Source: Isoetes taiwanensis
Lineage: Eukaryota > Streptophyta > Lycopodiopsida > Isoetales > Isoetaceae
NCBI GenBank assembly: GCA_021234155.1
Contig: JAJEKV010000020.1
Location: 2,093,275 to 2,157,274, forward strand
Direction of reading: 5' to 3'
DNA length: 64,000 nt
The number at the start of each line of letters is the position of its first letter. Positions within the stretch are counted from its first letter, which is position 1. The notes under the pieces are model-generated. The model did not search any database and was not told the DNA's origin. It saw nothing but the letters and a program-made list of their open reading frames with translations. Positions 23,738 to 37,000 of the stretch are shown here, piece after piece. The translations under genes and the position numbers were made by a program.

Positions 23738-26628
23738 GCCATGAGGTCAACTTGTATTGAGGCGAATATTGACCTTTCTCGTCACAATTTCAGCACTTGA
23801 TGTTGTTGACTTTCCCACCCTTGTTGTTCCCTTACCACATTATGCTGCTACCTCATTGTCCACTGCGGTAAGGTTGGTTGGATGGTTGTCATTGTCCATA
23901 TGGCCCAAATGAGGAACACGCCCATCCACATGGTGGGCATGGACACAACTGCAATTCCACCCTGACAATGTTATTTGTTCAATGTTGGCGACTTTGTAAA
24001 TGCGATAATTATAAAGGTAAAGCCTGCTACTGACTTTACTTTTGTCATACAGGTATCTTCTTTATGCAAATTACATTATCTGGTGGGGTTTCAGGCATTT
24101 ACAAGTTATAATTCATTGATTTGTATATACCATTGTGCCTACAAATTGTAAAGAGTTATTTTATGCTTTCCTTTCTCGAGCCTTCCAAGACCCTGTACCA
24201 TCTTTCAGCATCCATCTAATATTTGAAACTCGATGCAGGCATGATGTTAACCACAGAATAATTAGGAGAGTTAGAAGTTGTAATGATTACAACAAACATT
24301 GATGTTGGTATTACCCACTCTGCACTGAACAGTTTCAGGCTTGCGGTGGTGATTTGCTGTTTATTATAGACATAACTGCTTCTCAATTTTGAGATGCCTG
24401 TCACCCTCTCCTATGAAAGGGAAAACAATTTTGGACATGTCAATTGTACGTCAGAGCAGACATAAATTTTAGTAAATGCAATTAGCAAATAGAGGCGTTG
24501 GGCTTCAGGATACAGGCAAGTTTGGTGAACAATGCCAGCCAGCTTAAATGGCCATTCTTTCTGAAGTTCTGGTTCTTTGTATGGATGCTGTTTCTGAAGC
24601 AGACAGTTCTTAATTTCGAGGAGGTAGCGAATATAGTGAATGTACTATGTAATCTTCCCCACGAGGGATACTGTTGAGAAGTATTTTGAGGTGGGGATCT
24701 ATGTGTGTAACGTGCCAGGGCCAAATTCATTCCAAAATCTTTGCTATGATGTCACTCCTGAACATGGGCCTATTATCGGGTTGCCCGTAGGGAGCAACCT
24801 CGGAATAGAAGGGGAAATGACCTTTTGAAGATCTTAGAGTTGTTTTTGGAGAAAATGCAATGGAATATTTTGGAATGATGGCTGGGCTTGAGCGTGAGAT
24901 CGTGGGTAGATGTTTGGAGGAGAGTAGTGCCACTCTCTGGGCTCTGGATATACAAGATCTGTAAAAGTTTTTGTTTTGCTTTTTAGCCGTCCTTGAATGA
25001 TCTTATCTTATCAACTGGAAAGACAAGAAAGACGAAAATAAGAGAGGATGCAAGCTGCAAGTGGCCTTCTTATTTCATTTAGACAACAAGTCCTAGTGAA
25101 ACTGAGCTTTAAATAGCTGGGAAGTTTTGGGAAGGAGCGGTGAGCTTTTATTTGTTTTTCATGTGCTCTAGCAGAGCAGTGAGGAATGGATATGGGGCGG
25201 ACGTGGACGACATGATTCCTGGACAAAAATAACAGGAACTGCTGTTTTTGTGCTGGTGATGGTCGGCCTTTGGTCACAGCGGCCAAATGGGCAGAAGCAT
25301 TTAGCACTCCATAGATAGAGCTCTGCAACCTTCGTACTATGACAATATTTTGTAGCTGGTTGTTTTAGATCTTGGACAAGTTTTGGGTCTTTGATCTTGA
25401 AAGGAGTATGATAACGCACCATAGACAGAGCTCTCTCTGTAACCTTTTAACTTTGCAACCTTCTAACTTTGCAACCTTCTAACTTTGACAGTTGATTGTT
25501 TAAGATGTTGGACAAGTTTTAAATCTTTAATCTTTCTCCTGCAATTGTTTTTGATGATTATTTCCTCAATGAAAAGAAGTGTCCTTTGAAAAGTATGCTT
25601 TTGCATCATAGTGTTGGCTTTGAACTCGTGACCGTTACACAACTAACAAAGGTGTATCCATCAAATTATAGTATTGGCTTCTTAGTGCCAAGCTATTTGA
25701 ACTTGGAGCTTCTTTTGTTGTAGATGTATCAATGGTTAGGAATTTGGAGGATATTCCTCAAGATGACTATGGAAGGGTGCACGTTACAATTGTAGGGTAA
25801 AAAAAGTTACTAACAGTAAATACTCCTGGGATTATTGGGATGATGTATCTATAGGATGGATAGAGACATTTTGTATTAACAGTATATACTCCTGGGATTT
25901 TTGGGATGATGCGTCTATAGGATAGATACTTCTGATTTAAAGAAGCATTAGAAAATGGACTGTGCGCACAACTTTACATATATCTATGATCCTTATCACC
26001 TATACAAGAATTTAGCACCGACGGAGCTAGCGCCTTGCAAGCATAGACATGTAGAAAGAAAACACCTGCAAGATGATAGAGCAAGGTCTCAGGATATATA
26101 TAATCAAGGGAGCAATGCATTTGGTTTTCCTTAACAATTATGCAAAGGTAAGAATTACAATTGCAAGGGAGGAATGCATTTGGTTTTCCTTAACAATTAT
26201 GCAAAGGTAATTTTGCAGACAAATTCTTCAGCACTATGCATCCTAGAATCACTTTAGGTGGGTTAGGTGGGTGTGCATTTAATTTATTTGGTTCTAGTGT
26301 TGAGGATGTAATTGTGTAAAGGCACAAACATGGGTGTAATTATCAAATGATGTGTTAGTATCGTTAAAGAGTTAAGGAGTTGACATTGCAAAGATACTGA
26401 ACCGTGGTGGTACTTGAGAATTTTGAAGATATACGTAATAAATGAACACATTCTGGTCCAACTTAGTGCTTGAAGCAACTACAAATGTCATCTTCGTAGA
26501 AACGAAAGTCTTTAAAATCCTAAAAATATGTAATAAGTAGAAAACCCACAGCATGGAGACACATGCATTTGCAGAAAGAGAGAGAGAGGGGGAGAGGGAG
26601 AAGGGAAGGGGAAAAAGGGGGGATTTAG
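23738..26628. other. Intergenic with small doublets
   Basis: No convincing gene apart from a weak coding-like fragment near 24640-24963. Short direct doublets are visible: a 66-bp period from about 25811, a 59-bp period from about 26105, and three copies of an ACCTTCTAACTTTGCA-type 19-mer near 25441-25490. Confidence 0.45.
24640..24963 (+). pseudogene. Coding-like fragment with one frameshift, product not recognised
   Basis: A plus-strand frame ending at 24828 reads ...EHGPIIGLPVGSNLGIEGE and then hits a stop in a TTTT run. Removing one T would let it continue as EDLRVVFGENAMEYFG and MMAGLEREIVGRCLEESS to a stop at 24961-24963. The combined stretch of over 100 residues has ordinary amino-acid composition with no low complexity, as a real C-terminal exon might. 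I cannot name the family. It may be a broken gene fragment, a real exon with a sequencing error in the homopolymer, or chance. Confidence 0.25.
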
Positions 26629-26818
26629 GAACAACTAGCACAGGCAACAACCCTACTAGCAGTCCAAGCTACATCGGTCAATCCCTCAGTAGCCTTATCA
26701 TTCTGTACAATTAATCGAGTAAAACCAAAAGACAGTGCATAAAACTATGGTCCAAAGTCTATTGACTTTAATCTCTTATGTCAATCTTTAATCAATATCC
26801 AAGTTTAAGTATCACTAG
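26629..26818 (+). repeat. Dispersed repeat, copy 1 (second copy at 47562-47738)
   Basis: About 190 bp beginning ACTAGCACAGGCAACAACCC and ending TATCCAAGTTTAAGTATC recurs in the same orientation at 47562-47738 with scattered substitutions. In copy 2 the next bases match sequence found 3.9 kb further on in this region (30735 onward), so the two loci differ by a 3.9-kb presence/absence. Confidence 0.85.
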
Positions 26819-28689
26819 TTATGGTGCCCGGCGTTGCAAATAAAATAAAACTGTAGTTTTGAGTTAATTGAGAAGTCTTTAACAGTTTTAACTACTTGTC
26901 CTCCTCCTAATGTTCAGGTTTCATTTAAATTAACCTGGCTAATTGAAGCCAGCATATAGTGGGGTCCATTTGATCGTATATTCTTCTACGGATAAATAAA
27001 TGACGTCTAGTGTTTTACCTCAAATCTTGGCAAGTTTCTAGTAAACTATAATCCGCTATAGTAGTTGTGGCTTCATCCAATAACTGTGGGAATTCTCATG
27101 ATATAAAAAGACTGCATAAGCCAAGGATGCTCTAGGCACGTAAGCCAATATTGCAGACACTACAGAAGTATGGCACCATGTGCTAATCGTTGACAATTGC
27201 ATGGCTGACAATGTGGATCTAATGATAAAAACTCATCTAATGCTTCATCTACTGTATCAACCTCTCTCTTCACAATAATAAAATGTCCAAAATTAGCATA
27301 TGCTAAGCAGTTGTACAACCCTATCTATTTTTGCTTTGTAGACAATAAGTCCAAATGAAGGTTGATTTGAACTTTGGATTTGCAACTATAAGTGGTTTGA
27401 GCTCATGGGAAGACAATTCATGCAAAGCCTTATGCATAATGCAATGTTTGAAAAATTGAAGGGCGATCCTGCATGTTTAAGAGTAGAATAGCTAAAGCAT
27501 CACCACCTTTGCAAATGTATGAGATCTTAGAATGTGGATTATATGGATAAAGAAAAGGTTCTTGTGACTAATTTATAAATGTTGAGTCTATACTATTGAT
27601 TTTGAAAATTGCATATAGGTCTATTTTTTTAAGTCAAAGAGCAGGAATATTGCGCATATAACTATAACATTAAACTTCTCACCTTTGCATAAGTATTGAG
27701 AGATTTGACACATACAGCTCCTCCTAGTATTCCCGATGATATCCATGTTTTCTTTTAAGTCAAATGGAAAGGCATGCACATACAATTACATCATTTAAAC
27801 TACACCTTTGGAAAAGTATTGAGAGGCTTGATGCATATAGCTCTGTTTGTTTGTTTTAAGCCTCAAACAAAGAGACTATTGTACATGTAACTACATACAA
27901 ACCACTTTGTTTCTTTTATTACAACAGTTGAACCTCACTTTGCAGCAAGTATGAGAGAGACTTGAAATGATAGTCGCAAATGCAAGATTGCAATAACAGT
28001 TGCAGATGTAGGCTTGGCGTCATATTGTTGTTTCCTTTAAATAAGTTTTGCCAATCCTATTTTTTCCTCCAAATCTGGCAGAAATCAATGTTGGAACATG
28101 TTGTATACCATGCCAACAATCAACATGAAAATAAGATCTTCGTGGATTTCTTAGAAATGGGACACGTATGCATACATCAATGGAAATTGCAAAATTATAC
28201 AACAAATAATGCAACATGCAAGATATGTAGACTCGGAAGAAAAAGATATAACAAATATTGCAAGCCATTCCAAAAATCACCTTGAAAGGCCATACACATG
28301 TTGATGTGTTCAACTCATCAATGCTAATGAGGGGAAGAGAAGGAAGAGACTTTACTTGGTTCCCATTTGGTGCATACAAAGATTCCTGCAACAGAGTTAT
28401 GAATGAAATTTTTTGTCTTCTGCAAATCATCATAATCAAGTTAAAGAAATCGAGCATGTATGAAACATGGAGCATTTTTTACCTATTAAAATGATTGGAA
28501 GGTGCAGCAAAAGGCAGTTTCTTGAAATATAGTTCTACACGTTTTCTCTGCTATATTGAGGATGGCAGTCTGACTCTTGACCCTCTTGTTCTTGTCTGGT
28601 ACATTTCTTAAACCATGTGCTAGACATGTGCTATAATCATAGCTATAAGATATTATCTATAATCATAATCTATACTGGATATGTACTAT
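26819..28689. other. Intergenic, nothing recognised
   Basis: AT-rich sequence with short frames. It is part of the 3.9-kb block (26819-30734) missing from the related sequence near 47738. Confidence 0.4.
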
Positions 28690-28697
28690 CTCATAGC

Positions 28698-29041
28698 CAG
28701 TGTTGGATCCGTACGGGTACGGTACCTTTCAAGTACTTAGCATACCGTACCAGAGGTACGGTACGTACGGAATGAAAAATGAAATGTTTTTGCTTTAAAT
28801 TTTTGGAGTTTTCAACACAAGTACGGTAAGTATTTTAAAGGTACGGTACGTATTTTATAGGTATTGTAAGTATTTTACAAGTATTTTATAGGTATGGTAC
28901 GTATTTTATAGGTACGGTAACAACACTTTTTAACGTACTGGTTTTTTTTCGGTACGTTAAAAACTCAGAGGTACGTTACGAGGTATGATACGTAAAATAC
29001 TTACAGTACCGTACAGGTACGGTAAGTACATAACAACACTG
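28698..29041. mobile_element. hAT-type MITE, 344 bp, with 8-bp target duplication
   Basis: The element starts CAGTGTTG and ends CAACACTG, perfect 8-bp terminal inverted repeats of the CAGNG...CNCTG form used by hAT transposons. It is flanked on both sides by CTCATAGC (28690-28697 and 29042-29049), an 8-bp target-site duplication, which is the hAT hallmark. There is no transposase frame. The interior is packed with short palindromic GGTACGGTAC and TACGTA units in both orientations, so much of it can fold back on itself. Perfect TIRs and TSD suggest a fairly recent insertion moved by a transposase encoded elsewhere. Confidence 0.93.
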
Positions 29042-29049
29042 CTCATAGC

Positions 29050-30734
<1,685 letters not shown>

Positions 30735-31412
30735 TGGTCATACATATTTAGCACTGCAAATTTCTAACAGTTGAAGGCTTCTTTGATTATCTAGGCATCA
30801 AATATAATCTATGGCAAGAAGCCAGCCACATTCTAAGTCAAACTTTCAAAATCATTACGCTTGCATTAACTTATGCAGAGAAAACATTGAAGAATCAGCA
30901 CAAGTTGAGTTTCTTCTTCAAAAAAGAAAGAAACAATTTTCTAGCATAAATCCACTTCCCTTTATCGAGTCTTCCTTTATGTGAACTGAGGATATTCAAT
31001 TAATTGCATGAGCACTTGAACTCCAAACAAATCTTGTAAGCTAAGACATATAGCCAGCATGCTTCCGTCATCCATGTATGCAAAAACGCGGAGAATACAT
31101 TATTATCCATGTTTTCTCACCTGTGTAGTTTTATAACTATGCAGTGAGGTATAATGATTACAATTGCAGGTTACAACAATGTTTAAGGAATAAAAGTACA
31201 TGATAACTAGTCTATGATGCATAATATATCATGATAATTAACTTTGCACCAGATTGGGATGCTGCAACTTACAGAAATAAGAGACATGCTGAAAAATATA
31301 CGAAGGATGCATATTGCATCATTTAATGACTATGTGATAACAGATGCACATAGTTAGTCAAAATGCTATTGAATAATTTTGTTTTCCATTTTTTTAGTTG
31401 CTTTACACTAAC

Positions 31413-31450
31413 AATTGGTCTCCGTGGACGATAAAAATACATTCTATTCT
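31413..31450 (+). mobile_element. 38-bp LINE 3'-tip insertion with 6-bp target duplication
   Basis: The insert contains TCTCCGTGGACGATAAAAA followed by TACATTCTATTCT and is flanked by ACTAAC on both sides (31407-31412 and 31451-31456). Two related repeat copies in this window lack it and have a single ACTAAC: near 46676 (CTTTACACTAACAAAGCGC) and, on the minus strand, near 48250. So the empty site is known and the insert is defined to the base. It is an extremely 5'-truncated retrotransposition product of the family seen at 2590-3315. Confidence 0.88.
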
Positions 31451-32325
31451 ACTAACAAAGGGCAAGAGGCTGATGAAGGGCGAAGAGCCGAGAATACCCA
31501 ATGTACCTTTTGCCCCTGCATCATTACCATTTCGTGCTAATATTTGCTTGGTTGGCTACAGGAACAGATATTCTCCTCTCAAATATGGTTTTCTTGTCTT
31601 AGTTTTTGCATACATGGATGATGGAAGCGTGCTGGCTAGATGTCTTTACAAGATTTTTCTGGAGTTCAAGTGCTCATGCAACTAATTGAACATCCTCAGT
31701 TCACATAAAGGCTTACTGGATAAAGGGAAGTGCATTTATGCTAGACAATTGTTTCCTTCTTTTTTAAACAAGAAACTCAACTTGTGTTGATCCTTACTAT
31801 AATGGTAGAGTCCTGCCCATCCTATGATTACACTATAGACATGTAGAAGTCTGCCACTATCCTACAATTGGAGGCAGGATTTTTTTTATTACTGATAATT
31901 ATATTTGTTTCTTGTGTGCGAGCTTTCACGTGGGAAACATATGAAACTCCCTTTTTCTTCTATCTTTGGCTACATCTGTTTCTAGCTTAGCAATGTGTAC
32001 TTTGTAAATATGAGAACTTGCATTTGCAATCACAATGCAAGGTGAATGACCCGTATGTGATAGTAGATTTGCAATAAACATGATGCATCTAACTACTTTA
32101 GATGTATTTGTTGACACTAAAGTTAGGCCTTGAATTTATTACCGCTCTGAATTTTACTGGTTGGAAAAAACTAAAACAATGGTAAACCATGTGCTAGGTT
32201 TTTCAAAGGTATAGCATAAAAAAAGATTAGGTCTTTTCATGACAGGTCGCTAACTTGGTTGTGCCTTTATCACTGAGAGTGCATCTTCCGGGCAAAAAGC
32301 TCCAAACAATCATGCGCAAATTGCT

Positions 32326-32403
32326 ATTTCCTATCTTGTGAACGAAAAATTAGAACTGCACATTTCCTATCTTGTGAACGAAAAATTAGAACTGCACATT
32401 TCC
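32326..32403. repeat. Two-copy tandem duplication, 36-bp period
   Basis: ATTTCCTATCTTGTGAACG and its continuation through GAACTGCAC occur twice in perfect tandem, from 32326 and from 32362, with the start of a third copy (ATTTCC). Confidence 0.9.
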
Positions 32404-32652
32404 TTGGATGATCGTAGTAGGTTTCAAAATGCAGAAGAAGTGTGATATTCTCAGATGGCTATTCGTGGCTCAAAAATGGAACGGGCACTTTTCTTGGACG
32501 GTTTAGCATGTCCTTGAAGCAAGAATCTGTTCTTGGCTCAAAAATTCCTGGCTCAAAATGGAACGGCATTTTCTTGGACAGTTTAGCAAGTCCTTGACTC
32601 TTGAAGTATCTGAACCCCTTTGCGGCATCTGCATGTTTGAAAGATTGTCCAG

Positions 32653-32678
32653 AGGGAGGGAGGGAGGGAGGGAGGGAG
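32653..32678 (+). repeat. (GGGA)n microsatellite
   Basis: Six to seven GGGA units followed by GA repeats. Four or more closely spaced G3 runs on one strand meet the usual pattern for a possible G-quadruplex; folding is not shown. Confidence 0.9.
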
Positions 32679-33256
32679 AGAGAGAAGCAACAAGCTTGTT
32701 AGAAACTTCCAAGTTTGTCTCATTTTGCAAGCAGAATGTCTTGTGATATGCGGAAAATGTAGATCAAAGAAGATCAGAGTATACCAAAAAGGTTGGTGTT
32801 TAGTCTACAATCTATCTCAAAATTGCAGTTTGAGGATGCATCTAACTTTCAGAAAGATCTTTGCAAAAGAAGCACGTTTATGGTTGCTCTAAACTTCAAT
32901 ATATGTTTGAAGATTTATTTTATACTTTTCATATGGCATTCTGATGAGCAAAATCTACAGATTAACAAATTTTTGATACGTGAAATGTCTATAGAGCTTC
33001 ATAAGCATTATTGTCCATGTTTTCTCACTTGCGTAGTTTTATAACTATGTAGTGACATATAATCATTAGGATTGGAGGTTGCAGCAATGATAAGCTTAAG
33101 GGATAAAAGTATAGGATAACTAGTCTATGATGCATAATACATCATGATACTTAACTTTGCAGTGGATTGAGATGCTGCAACTTATAGAAGTAAGAGACAT
33201 GCTGAAAAATGTTCGAAGGATTGCATCATTTAATGACTATGTGAATATCTAGCATA

Positions 33257-34081
33257 ATAACAGGGGGTTACTTTTAGATTTTTATACGTTTTTTCACATG
33301 GTTTTTCTATGATTTCATTGTTGTATTCGTTGAGGTGTACTAAATAGTATTTCTAGAGTGCACCCTTTATGGGCCGTTGATTTTCGTTGGTTGGAACAAT
33401 CCGAGGGTTGTTGTCTTTCTCTGCATGTCTTTGTGCATGAACAATGCGCATGTGTATGCATGTGCATGTGCACGTGCATGTGCATGTGTATGCATGTGCA
33501 TGTGTACTGTGCATGTGCAAGTGCAAGTTCATGTGTGTGTGTGCATGTGTGCATGCGCATGTGTACTTGCCCTCTTGGATTCTTGTTGCCGGAGTGGATT
33601 TTTGCTACCACGATGTGGATTTTTTGCTCACACTTACAAAGGTATTTGTTTTTTAATGTTTCTTCAGTTAGCATAACGGTTTTTTTTACAAGGTATTGTT
33701 TTCCTGGTTCTACAATGTAGTGCTGCAAAACTCGCCTTTGTCTCCTTCCCTTTAGCTATTCTAAGATTTGCTGCAGATTCAAAAAGAGTTTAGAGTTTAG
33801 GCCCTCTCGCTTGCTTTTCAACTCTTGGATATTCCTCGCTGCCCGTTGGATTGTTCATAGCAGCCAGCATTTAGCTTCAATCAACAAACGGATTCTTGTG
33901 CACACAACATGCGAATTATTCCACGCTCTTTGCTGAATCATGCAGATTAGTCAAACAGTGGCCACAAGAATGCATTTATATTGTAGGTTTGGAACTTTAA
34001 TCGAACCAGAAAGTGAATCATGCATTATCTTTAAGCTAGAGATGGACCATCCAAAATCACATGGATTGTTAAACAATAGTT
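33257..34081 (+). repeat. Segment duplicated at 57705-58660, truncated by the satellite array
   Basis: This stretch, from AATAACAGGGGGTTACTTT to the edge of the satellite, matches 57705-58660 in the same order and orientation with small indels and a differing microsatellite. The last part (33880-34081) corresponds to the left arm of the foldback element at 58483-58778. Here the arm stops abruptly where satellite monomers begin, so the array lies inside or replaced part of a foldback element. Confidence 0.85.
33440..33565 (+). repeat. TGCATG/TG-rich microsatellite
   Basis: Repeats of TGTGCA and TGCATG with alternating purine and pyrimidine. It produces long open frames on both strands that are Cys/His/Met-rich by composition only. 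A longer, more palindromic version is at 57890-58185. Confidence 0.9.
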
Positions 34082-37000
34082 ACTGTATGTTGAAGTCTCT
34101 GGACACCTCTCGTTTCGATTATGCTCATTTATGATTGGGGACTCCTATGATTTTAAGATGTCAAATACGAGTTTGCCTAAGGTTTTGATGGTATATCGAG
34201 CCTCTATACGGTTTTAGAATATGAAATACGGGGATTCGAACCTCTACCAAAATAACTCAATGTCCTAATAAGACTACTTTAACCAATCTAACTAGTGAGC
34301 TAATGTGATTTTTTTTTATCTTAAATCCATGTTTTTTTTATAATAACCCATTGAATTGTTTTAGGGATATGGTCTATGGTTTCAAGAATTATATCTATAT
34401 CAAATCCCCACGAAACCCCACGTTATTTTTCTACATATTCTAAACGAGGTGCACCACTGAACTACCACGGTCGTTGGATCGGATCAATCCTGGTCTAACC
34501 CGGTATCGTGTTGAAGTCTCTGGACACCTCTCGTTTCGATTATGCTCATTTATGATTGGGGACTCCTATGATTTTAAGATGTCAAATCTGAGAGTTTGCC
34601 TAAGGTTTTGATGGTATATCGAGCCTCTATCACGGTTTTTAGAATATGAAATCTGAGGATTCAACCTCTACCAAAATAACTCAATGTCCTAATAAGACTA
34701 CTTTAACCAATCTAACTAGTGAGCTAATGTGATTTTTTTTTTTATCTTAAATCCATGTTTTTTTTTTTTAAATCCATTGTTTTTTTATGGTATATCTATA
34801 ACCCATTGAATTGTTTTTTTCTACATATTCTAAGCGAGGGATATGGTCTATGGTTTCAAGAATTATATCTATTATGCTCAAATTGGGGACCCCTATGATT
34901 TTAAGATGTCAAATACCCTAAGGTTTTGATGGTATTTCTATTTTTAGAATATGAAATACATATTCTACCAAAATAACTCAATGTCCTAATAAGACTACTT
35001 TAACCAATCTAACTAGTGAGCTAATGTGATTTTTTTTTTATCTTAAATCCATGTTTTTTTTATAATAACCCATTGAATTGTTTTAGGGATATGGTCTATG
35101 GTTTCAAGAATTATATCTATATCAAATCCCCACAGGATCTTATTTTTCCATATTCTAAACGAGGTGCCCACTGGTACCACCATGTCGTGTATGTTGAAGT
35201 CTCTGGACACCTCTCGTATGTTGAAGTTCTGGACACCTCTCGATTATGCTCATTTATGATTGGGGACTCCTATGATTTTAAGATGTCAAATCTGAGTTTG
35301 CCTAAGGTTTTGATGGTATATCGAGCCTCTATCACGGTTTTAGAATATGAAATCTGGGGATTCAACCTCTACCAAAATAACTCAATGTCCTAATAAGACT
35401 ACTTTAACCAATCTAACTAGTGAGCTAATGTGATTTTTTTTTTTATCTTAAATCCATGTTTTTTTATAATAACCCATTGAATTGTTTTAGGGATATGGTC
35501 TATGGTTTCAAGAATTATATCTATATCAAATCCCCACGAACCCCCATTATTTTTCTACATATTCTAAACGAGGTGCACCACTGAACTACCACGTCGTCGG
35601 ATCTCATCAATCCCTACGGCCCGGGATATGTTGAAGTCTCTGGACACCTCTCGTTTCGATTATGCTCATTTATGATTGGGGACTCCTATGATTTTAAGAT
35701 GTCAAATCTGAGTTTGCCTAAGGTTTTGATGGTATATCGAGCCTCTATCACGGTTTTTAGAATATGAAATACTGAGGATTCAACCTCTACCAAAATAACT
35801 CAATGTCCTAATAAGACTACTTTAACCAATCTAACTAGTGAGCTAATGTGATTTTTTTTTATCTTAAATCCATGTTTTTTTTTTATAATAACCCATTGAA
35901 TTGTTTTAGGGATATGGTCTATGGTTTCAAGAATTATATCTATATCAAATCCCCCGAACCCCTTTATTTTTCTACATATTCTAAACCCTACGGAGGTGCA
36001 CCCTCGAACTACCATTTTAAGATGTCAAATCCCTAAGGTTTTGATGGTATATCGGCCTCTATCGTCGGATCCTCTACCAAAATAACAATCCTAATAAGAC
36101 TACTTTAACCAATCTAACTAGTGAGCTAATCCCATTGAATGTTGGGAAGTCTCTATATCAAATCCCCACACCTCTCTACATATTCTATTATGCTCATTTA
36201 TGATTGGGGACTCCTATGATTTTGATTGGATGTTTTAAATGTCAAATGAGTTTGCCTAAGGTTTTGATGGTATATCGAGCCTCTATCGGGTTTTTAGAAT
36301 ATGAAATCTGGGGGATTCAAACCTCTACCAAAATAACTCAATGTCCTAATAAGACTACTTTAACCAATCTAACTAGTGAGCTAATGTGATTTTTTTTTCT
36401 TAAATCCATGTTTTTTTTTATAATAACCCATTGAATTGTTTTAGGGATATGGTCTATGGTTTCAAGAATTATATCTATATCAAATCCCCACGAACCCCTC
36501 ATTATTTTTTCTACATATTCTAAACGAGGTGCACCCTGAACTACCACAGTCGTCGGATCTGTCAATCCTACGGCCCATACTGTATGTTGAAGTCTCTGGA
36601 CACCTCTCGTTTCGATTATGCTCATTTATGATTGGGGACTCCTATGATTTTAAGATGTCAAATCTGAGTTTGCCTAAGGTTTTGATGGTATATCGAGCCT
36701 CTATACGGTTTTAGAATATGAAATACGGGGATTCGAACCTCTACCAAAATAACTCAATGTCCTAATAAGACTACTTTAACCAATCTAACTAGTGAGCTAA
36801 TGTGATTTTTTTTATCTTAAATCCATGTTTTTTTTATAATAACCCATTGAATTGTTTTAGGGATATGGTCTATGGTTTCAAGAATTATATCTATATCAAA
36901 TCCCCACGGAACCCCTGTTATTTTTCTACATATTCTAAACGAGGTGCACTTAAATCCATGAACTACCACAAAATTACTACCACGATCGTCGGATCATGTC

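Larger units (their letters stand above)
30735..33245. repeat. Rearranged repeat family with inverted arms (left of satellite)
   Basis: 30890-31090 and 31600-31795 are inverted copies of each other (both include, in opposite sense, ACAAGTTGAGTTTCTTC and GCATGAGCACTTGAA). 31105-31390 and 33010-33245 are direct copies of one another (both with CTAGTCTATGATGCATAATA). The same modules reappear right of the satellite: 47743-48090 matches 30735-31090 in direct orientation, while 48100-49320 matches 31390-33245 in inverted orientation. No transposase was seen. The structure is like a foldback element that has been copied and shuffled. Confidence 0.75.

Noticed and set aside
28700-29040. GTACGGTAC repeats as a regulatory or binding-site cluster
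   Set aside because: The block is bounded by hAT termini and an 8-bp target duplication, so the repeats belong to a MITE.
33358-33728. Cys/His/Met-rich open frames of 70-137 codons on both strands
   Set aside because: They come from the TGCATG microsatellite; all frames are open in such a repeat. The same applies to frames at 57745-58328.
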